In this document: positions 57,013 through 64,000 of the stretch, piece by piece | Numbering within the stretch: the stretch's first letter is position 1 | How the letters are laid out: every line of letters begins with the position of its first letter | Origin: Prostheceraeus crozeri | Lineage: Eukaryota; Platyhelminthes; Polycladida; Euryleptidae | Reading direction: 5' to 3' | DNA length: 64,000 bases | NCBI GenBank assembly: GCA_907163375.1 | Contig: CAJQUW010002197.1 | Span: 410,501 to 474,500, forward strand | The notes under the pieces: generated by a model | The model's input: the letters and a program-made list of their open reading frames with translations, nothing else | Database searches by the model: none | Told to the model about the DNA's origin: nothing | Program-made: the position numbers and the translations under genes

Positions 57013-57959
57013 ATTAATGTTATTAACTACTTGATTGCCGTGTGGCAGAATCTACTGACACAAAATGGTGCTGAACATATAAACTTCATTTAGGCACCAG
57101 GCTTGTTCCGAATGATCCGAGGCTAATATCGAATATTTTCAAACACATTTCAAGTAGGTTTTCAATATGTAGATACATTATTCCCGACACGTCGTGTGCC
57201 AATGAGCTTTCCTCGGTCAATTATTCTCTGTGTCATTCTCTTAAACTGATTGTGATTATTCTCATGCATATGCAGCACATCAGCCATTATGTTCCTCTTT
57301 CTGGCTCTTGGTCTTCCACCTTCCGTGGATTCACGCTGCAATGCTTCAGTTCAAATGATCTTATCTGAATGACAACGCTAGCTCTGACGTTCACCTTGTT
57401 GCATTCTATTATAGAGTGGACTTAGCAGATATTCCGTTAATGTCACATTTCATTGTTAAGTCTTATATTTTTCGTTAATTATTAATATACTCTTTCTCTA
57501 TTTAGCTCTCCTCAATCCGCAAGCTTTAAATTTGTTGTGATCGATTATATTTTCATTTTTTTATAAATATAAAGTGGCCGTTTGATGCATGTATTGGTAT
57601 TTGTTATTTGAAATCACCTGCGCCTTAAAATTTCAATCAATTTACGTCACTTTTCAAATTTTTGTCTTCAATGATATTAATCTTATGGTGTGTAAGCTCC
57701 TTAGCCACAGAACTTTGGGTAGATTTTTCCCGGAATTTTTCTTTTTAATTTGACGCGTACATTTGAGTAAAATTTTCCTGCAGAAAGTCTGGAAATTTTC
57801 TTTCAAATTTGAACCCCCCGTTTTTTTGTTGAATTTCCCTGGAAAACCTGGAAAATGAATTTTACTCTGGAAATCCTGGAAAACACCTGGAAATTTTCAT
57901 TCAAATTTGCGCGGACACCCTGCTGCTGGTAAATTGGATTGGTTCCACTCTGTTTTGTT

Positions 57960-58990
57960 ATTGATCAGTTTCTTGTTTTGTTTATTTTTGTTTCTAATAA
58001 TTACGGCTTCTGCGATTTGCCTTTCCATTGCGTTGTTATGATGCACTCCTGTAACGTTCATGTTGGAGTTTTGTTCAATTCCTTCATGCTGGTTTTCACA
58101 GTATCTCCGTGATATAGATTATTCTTGTTTTCCTTTAATTGCTTGATGTCTTCATTACCTCTTTTTCTTGCATTTCTCGACGTTTCACCAACATATATTG
58201 CTTTACAATTGTCACACTCTATCTCACAGTTATTGCTATTGTTTCACAATTTCCTCTTTTTCCTTATTTGCGCAATAAGCAATCTCTTTTGCATTTTGTT
58301 TGGATGTGATTTTTGTGGTTTTGATTTTAACGTTGTTCCAATCTTCTCCATGACTTTTATTCTCAAGCCGCTTTCTTTTACTTGTCATTACATTCTCATT
58401 TGAGAACAGAGCTCGGTGTTGCTATTTTGAAAAGAACGCTATTATAATTCCCTTTTGATACCATGTTTTCTTTCTTTTTTTGTTTATTTTCTCTGTTCAT
58501 TATATTTCCATTACTGTGGTCGATACATTGATCGTACATTGTTCCTCTCATCTTAAAGATTATTGCTGTAAGCATGTAAAGTAGATTTTGTGACTTCTGC
58601 TCGGAAAGCCTTGCTATAACCGTAAAATTGCAATCGTTTTTCCATATCTGTTAAATGCTTTGCTGTATTTACAGTATTTTGCCATGGTAAAAGTTTGTTG
58701 CAATTTAGCATGACTCGTAGAAGTTGTTGAGTAGCTGCAGTTCTTTTTATGCTCCATGAGACTATTGATTTGGCATATATCATCATTTTCGACGACACTT
58801 CTTTTTTTCAACGAAATTGGTGTGATACATACATCTTGTTTCGGCCATCATTACTTCTTGATTCTATCCATACTTTTTATTCTTTTTGGCCGAAACATTA
58901 TCTATGTATTACACGAGTTTTATGCAAAAGAAGTCATTATGCCATTATGCTCAGGTAATTGGCATGCTCGGCCTACCACCGTATAGTGTC
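57960..58990 (-). mobile_element. Penelope-like element fragment (second family)
   Basis: Minus-strand remnants. The post-RT segment reads LLRVMLNCNKLLPWQ then KRLQFYGYSKAFRAEVTKST, typical of the region after a PLE RT. Next comes LRIKVMEKIGTTLKSKPQKS, a linker seen in some PLEs, then the GIY-YIG-type block EIECDNCKAIYVGETSRNAR. The frame is broken repeatedly. It differs clearly from the PLE in the Polinton (YVGRTERSMGKR there), so this is another lineage. Boundaries approximate. Confidence 0.65.
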
Positions 58991-59538
58991 TGCACAAGTG
59001 GCGCTTGATGATCGTGGCCATGCATTGCTTAATTTGTGCTGCGTCCCTAGCCGATCTATTCACGAGTGCAAGTGCAACAAATGGTAACGAATACCGCTAT
59101 CTTTCATCATCGTCCATGAATTCTAGATAACTTGTCTCTGGCACGATTGTACTTATATCAGCTCTGCAGTACTTATCTCAGCAATTTTTCAAATTATAGT
59201 TTCCAAATAATTTGGGCTTTCAATGTTTGTTGCAAAATTACAAATTTCTTTCTTTGAAATTGAAATAAACAGGTTAGCATCTTGAATTTATGTCTTCTAT
59301 AATCAACTGACATGTGCAGCAATCGCGGCCCGCGGAAGTCATCGGATCCTTGATGTGGCCTACGTCTAAAAAATACTTGCACACTCCTGACCCAAAGCTC
59401 CACAAATAGGTGCATGAATAGGATGTCTGATAAGCCTTCGCCGATGCTCCCCATAGACCGTCTTTACCACGTATGCCTTTTGCTACCGCATTCACGTGCT
59501 TCCATTTTCTCATCAGGCCGCTGTCAGACAGGAAAAGT
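58991..59538. other. non-coding interval
   Basis: A minus-strand frame of about 79 codons (59274-59513) follows a good acceptor-like tract (cttttcctgtctgacag), but the tract abuts a LINE tail and no donor or domain is evident. Left unassigned. Confidence 0.35.
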
Positions 59539-61817
59539 CATAAGTCATAAATGTTTATTCTGAAATACACAGAAAACGCAAATCGATGGCCGCAAGGGCA
59601 CTTACAAGCAAGCGTTGATAACGTGTTACATATGCATAGCAAAGTTTAGCATCAATAAAAAATACATGAGATATATATTTACAAATACACCAAGTGATCA
59701 TGATGTACATGCACATCATATATCATCATAAACAAACTATGTGAGACCTACATATTTACAAATTTTCAGAGTCATCATGATATACATCATATACCATATA
59801 CAAAATACGTGAGATCTAGGGCCTATATTAACAAATTTGAAGAGTGATGATCACGACATGATAAGAGTTCATTGGATGAGAGTCCTTACAATGGAGCAAA
59901 AGAACGTAAATGCTTAACATCGAATATAAGAATGAATGCAACAAAATCATCTATACAAAATTTACACTTTAATGATCATGGTCACAATACATACAAACTC
60001 ACTCGGATCAGTGAGATTGAGACTCTTGAGAGGATGAGAATCATCTTCAATATGGAATGTAGGAATGTATCTAAATAAAATTTACCATCAAGTATGAAAA
60101 GCACTTGTCAAATAATTTTATACGAAATCACATATTAGCAGTCACAGTATGAGCAAAATTCACTTAGATCAATTGATTTGAGTCTGTTCTTGAACATTAT
60201 GGAGGTTGGACCTTTAACTATTGAATCGTTTAATGAATTCCATATTTTGATGACGCGAAAGAAAAACAATCCACTGAGATAGTTCGAATTAACTTTTGAG
60301 ACTGGCACAACCTAACAGCTGTTACGTGATTGACCTCAAGTAATTTGAGATGAAAGGTAGGTGGTAAAGAAAGAGTTGAGCGACAAGTCGAAATGATTGT
60401 AGTACAGTTTATACAAGAAGTACAAGTCCAACAAAATGCGCCTATATTCTAGAGATTTTAATTTTAACAATTGTAATCTGTGAGAGTAGCTGTCATACTT
60501 GATACCAGAGCGTTTACAAACGATGCGGGTGAAGAATCTCTGAACACGCTCAATACGAAAAATGTCGCGTTTGAGGTACGGTGAAAAGATTACACTTCCA
60601 TATTCCAAGAGAGGACGAACAAAGACAACAAAGGCTTTCATTAAGATACGAGAATTGTGGCAAACGAAAGATTTTAGGATACAGTATGCTCTGGCATATG
60701 TGGTTGGGCTGATGCGCGCACAGTGATCACTAAATCTGAGATCTGATGAGAAAAAAAGCCCACGTCTTTCACAGTGACTGAATTTTTCAGGGATACGCTG
60801 TCGAGATGATAGTTGACGGAAGGAGCATATCGATCTCCAGCAGTAAACAGCAAGCTTTTTTGCATAGAAATCTTCAGTTGCCACGTATTACACCAATTAT
60901 CAAATTTGAGAAGAGTATGTTTTAGGTCTGAAGATACTTGTGAAGAGTAGTTATAATTTCTGGTTGACATAAATTTCAAGTCATCAGCATAAAGGCGGGC
61001 TGAAGTCAATCCAACAAGGCAGTCAAACACGTCATTGACATAAAGGAACAATACAGGTCCAAGAACAGAGCCTTGGGGCACGCCACTTGTAACAGCTACC
61101 GCGTCCGAAGTGATGGTGTTGATTATGACTTTCTGAGTTCGATTACAAAGATAATTATTAATCCATTGGAGCAATTGACCATTGAAACCATAGCTTGAGA
61201 GTTTATGGAGAAGCTTAGGTATTGAAACTGTGTCGAAGCCCTTAGAGAAATCAATGTATACGCAATCGAAGCGATTATGGAGACTTAATGCAGAACACAT
61301 TTCGAATATCGAACTGAGCATGTGTGTAACTGTTCAACGTCGGAGAAGGAAGCCGTGCTGTTACATGGATAAAAGCTTATGGCTCATTGTATAGGAATAT
61401 ATTTCATCAGAAGTTACCCTTTCCATGACCTTACAACAGCCAGAGGTAAGTGAGATCGGGCGATAGCTATTGGGGGAAGAGGAGGATCCTTTGTTCTTAA
61501 AGACTGGACAGACTAGAGCTTTTTTCCAAGTAGATGGTAATTTGCCGGTTGACATGGATAGATCAAAATGCAACTTAATGGGAATGCGAGAGTACTAGCA
61601 AGACGTCGAAGAATAAGCAAAGGGATATCATCAGGAGTTTGTGACGATTTAGGCGGCAACCGTTCTAGAGCTCTTTAAACAATTTCCGGAGTAAAATGAA
61701 TGAAATCCAGAGATATTCCAGGATTCACTCGTTTAGGGAAGGGAAGTAAGGCACCATCGTCTGATGTAAAAACGGATGCAAAGTAAGCATTTAATAAGTT
61801 TGCTTTATCGAGGGTGT
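59539..61817 (-). mobile_element. LINE, 5'-truncated, RT and 3' end
   Basis: Minus-strand non-LTR retrotransposon. From high to low: LLNAYFASVFTSDDG, LPSTWKKALVCPVFKNKG, NSYRPISLTSGCCKVMERV, CVYIDFSKGFDTVSIPKLLH, SGVPQGSVLGPVLFLYVND, SARLYADDLKF (catalytic ADD), QLKISMQKS, then the C-terminal domain RPLLEYGSVIFSPYL, IERVQRFFTRIV, LKSLEYRRILLDLYFLYK. The 3' end has a long AT-rich untranslated tail ending near a (TATGACT)n-like run. The frame has several disruptions. The sequence style suggests the CR1/Jockey group. The endonuclease is missing, as usual for truncated copies. Confidence 0.82.
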
Positions 61818-63623
61818 GAAAAATCATACTGTCAAAAGGTGCCTTCCATCTTCCATGTCACTCGCCTCTTCGCACATTCTTCATGAAACGTCTTCCATAA
61901 GCCGTGATGAGACGATTTTCATCTGCCGTCTTCCGACTTCCATCTTCCTTCTATCTTCCACCCACCGCAGTCACACTAGGGCTAGGGAAATCCATTTCCG
62001 ATACAGTCAACGCTATATTTCACTATTTACCGTTGATTCTACTGTTGTTGCTACTGTCTTGATCCTCGTCCTCGCTCGACATTGTGAACAAAGACTGTTT
62101 TCTGATTGCTTCTCTTCGCAGATGACAGCTTCCTATATCTTCCCTCATACGTCACTTCACGTTGTTCTATTTTTAGAACAGTCTGACGGCTTAGGGAAAT
62201 GAACTTCATCAGACGCATTATTTCATGCCTTATGGACGACGCCTTATGACTTTTCTTGTGTGACAGCGTGACGGACAGTGGAAGATGACTTATATTCATT
62301 AATATTTAATATAATTTTCTATATTAATATTAGATATTCATTAGTATTAATTTATATTCATTCGTTCATGACTTTTAATAACCTAATTATTTACAGGATT
62401 CTCTACTAGGGTAGTTGTTTAACTTTGGCATCTTCCGTTTCTTGGATCCTTCGAATTATTTTGGCCGTGTCGTGTCTTGATTCGATTATGGGTGATGACT
62501 TTTTCTGTGTGATAGGTTGTACTCTTTTCTACATGCAATTAAAGGGAAATCCCAAATGGAGGATGGAAGACGCCTTATTCTGTGTGACAGTGGCCTTAAA
62601 AATCTACTAAGTAATTGCACGAAAGAAACTTTAAATATGTTTTGTACTTTTCCATTTCACTAACAATTCACAATTCAAGTAATGTTCTAAAACAGAATCG
62701 TTGACATCTTTCAATACAACTTTTCTCACTCTTTTGACGCACATCATCGTTACGTGTCTCGTTCAATAATGGATACACTGTAAATAAAAGCCTAACATGC
62801 CTATCATTCAAGCAGGAAATACACTCACAATTGCGATGATGTTTTAACGTATTTTTCAACGTTCTTGTAATTGAATTTTCTTCATTATATGTTTGCATTC
62901 ATTAGTGATGAAGATGAGATTATTGTCGATATAGTGTTGCGAAATTAGGCTGAGGTGACAAGAAAGAAGTCTAAACTTGTTATGTTAATGAATCTCGAGT
63001 CATAACCTTAATAAACACGAACTTTTATTCATCAGAAAGTAGCAAACTTGAAGTGTTAACTGCTCAAGCAGCTTCAAGAACAAGTGGAAAATCCCTGCAT
63101 TAATTCAGATTGAATAGACTACAACTGCTTAAAGACAAATTTAACGAAGCACTTCAAGCAGAGGAGTTCGTAACGTAAGATTTCATGTTCTATAACCTAA
63201 GTTCTTAGTAGCGTCTAGATGCATTCAGGAATGCAGAGTCGGAAATAATTTTCGAATTTCTGGTGTGGCATTTTTCACGACTCTGACTCCGTTAAAAATC
63301 TATCGACTCCGGCTTTGCATTCCTTTTCAAATTTTGACGTAACCGTGTTTAAAAGGTAAGTGAAATTATCGACCAAGAACTCTGTTTGCTTTTGTTAAAA
63401 ATATCTATTCGCGGCCACTTCAGCAACTTATTTTATAACAACAGTCTGTTTTCTGGGACAGATAGACATTCATTTAAGGCACCACACTCACATTTAATGT
63501 CGAATTTATATCCATAAATTCATTCAGAAATGAAATGAAATGCATTGACAGCATCAGTAAAGGCGATTTAATTTTTAAAGTGCTAAAAGATATCAAAGAG
63601 AATAGAAAACAAGCTTGAAAATA
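61818..63623. other. non-coding stretch, possible degraded repeats
   Basis: The part 61820-62610 has recurrent gtgtgacag and aaggcgtcttcca-type words in both orientations, suggesting overlapping old non-autonomous DNA elements. An AT-palindromic run (attaatatt words) lies at 62290-62360. No gene seen. Confidence 0.35.
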
Positions 63624-64000
63624 CAGGGTGGCGCACGTAAATCGCAGGATTTTAAACTTTTATTACTCCTCAAATATTCATCCGATCGTCATGAAATTTC
63701 GACTCATACTAGTTTGGAGCATAGGATTTATGATGATTATACCTGTTGTACTGAGAATTGTCAGAAAATTCTGATTCTATTGACCCATTGTACTCATTTT
63801 GTTAACATCGAAAATCTAGATCAAGTTAATTAAGTTAACATGAGTCGTATTCTGCACAACGAATTGTGCGCAGTCTTGAAGTGAATATTGTTCAGTTACT
63901 TCCATGTCATATAAAATATCATTCGACGATTAAATCACTATCTGAAAAGAATAGAACATAGAAGAATGGATGATTATTCGGTTGCAGAACGAGCAAAATG
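63624..64000 (+). mobile_element. mariner-like DNA transposon, left end (cut by the window edge)
   Basis: A TA dinucleotide is followed by cagggtggcgcacgtaaatc, the usual kind of mariner terminus. About 340 bp of leader (63624-63965) precedes a transposase-type start. The right end lies outside the window. Confidence 0.6.
63966..64000 (+). CDS. mariner-like transposase, first residues only
   Basis: ATG at 63966 begins MDDYSVAERAK, matching the opening of many mariner-type transposases (a short acidic/aromatic start followed by E-R-A that leads into the first helix-turn-helix). The frame is open to the end of the window. Only about 11 codons are visible, so the family call depends also on the terminus upstream. 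Confidence 0.5.
   Translation, partial: MDDYSVAERAK

Larger units (their letters stand above)
55586..57922. mobile_element. non-autonomous DNA transposon with CAGGGTGTCCGCG ends, 2.3 kb
   Basis: Starts cagggtgtccgcg and ends cgcggacaccctg. The six bases on both outsides are ctgctg, so the target duplication is 6 bp. Just inside each end are runs of cctggaaaac-type words (about 55600-55670 and 57838-57895) in direct orientation. The interior holds no transposase but a minisatellite and a LINE fragment. The ends and subterminal repeats recall hAT-like elements; the 6-bp duplication fits only some hAT groups, so the superfamily is open. Confidence 0.72.

Noticed and set aside
59274-59513. Minus-strand exon after cttttcctgtctgacag
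   Set aside because: The pyrimidine tract is formed by the LINE 3' tail next to it; no donor or domain, so chance is more likely.

Overview
The window looks like intron-bearing, AT-rich nuclear DNA from a metazoan, probably an invertebrate. The evidence is spliced host exons, tRNA-derived SINEs, LINEs, Penelope-like elements (PLEs), hAT and mariner DNA transposons, and a Polinton/Maverick of the lineage that fuses a phospholipase A2-like domain to its integrase. The species cannot be named from the sequence.

Left part (about 1.1-21.7 kb): three elements are nested. A minus-strand LINE (3' end at 1132, 5' side near 21655) was split by an 18.7-kb Polinton (1581-20309). The Polinton has long terminal inverted repeats and a near-perfect 6-bp target duplication (gtccat / gttcat). 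Its order is: unknown gene, cysteine protease, PLA2-integrase, small glycine-rich protein, major capsid protein, two coiled-coil or fibre-like genes, PolB, small gene, packaging ATPase, penton, hypothetical gene, membrane protein. It is a fossil: most core genes carry one or more breaks, at least ten overall by eye. A PLE interrupts PolB, and the PLE is now the core of a large palindrome (9014-14077). The arms of about 2.1 kb also carry a strip of PolB, so the palindrome most likely arose by fold-back duplication after the PLE had landed.

Middle part (about 22-43 kb): mostly non-coding host DNA. The best host gene evidence is a GC-richer coding exon (33707-34504) with acceptor, Kozak-like start and donor. 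A possible terminal exon on the same strand (36840-36998) is followed by AATAAA. A possible signal-peptide first exon lies at 26014-26096. The repeats are a three-copy dispersed family of about 0.8 kb, MITEs sharing a GTCCGGCAGCCAG end, two hairpin elements (one with a hammerhead-like core), a tRNA-derived SINE and a minisatellite.

Right part (about 43-64 kb): a hAT element with a perfect 8-bp target duplication and a transposase frame broken only by in-frame stops; a 2.3-kb non-autonomous element with CAGGGTGTCC ends and 6-bp target duplication, which holds a minisatellite split by a LINE fragment that is itself split by an 82-bp MITE with the same ends; a fragment of a second PLE; a 5'-truncated LINE; and the left end of a mariner-like element whose transposase starts just before the window ends.

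All identities come from reading motifs by eye; no database search was run.
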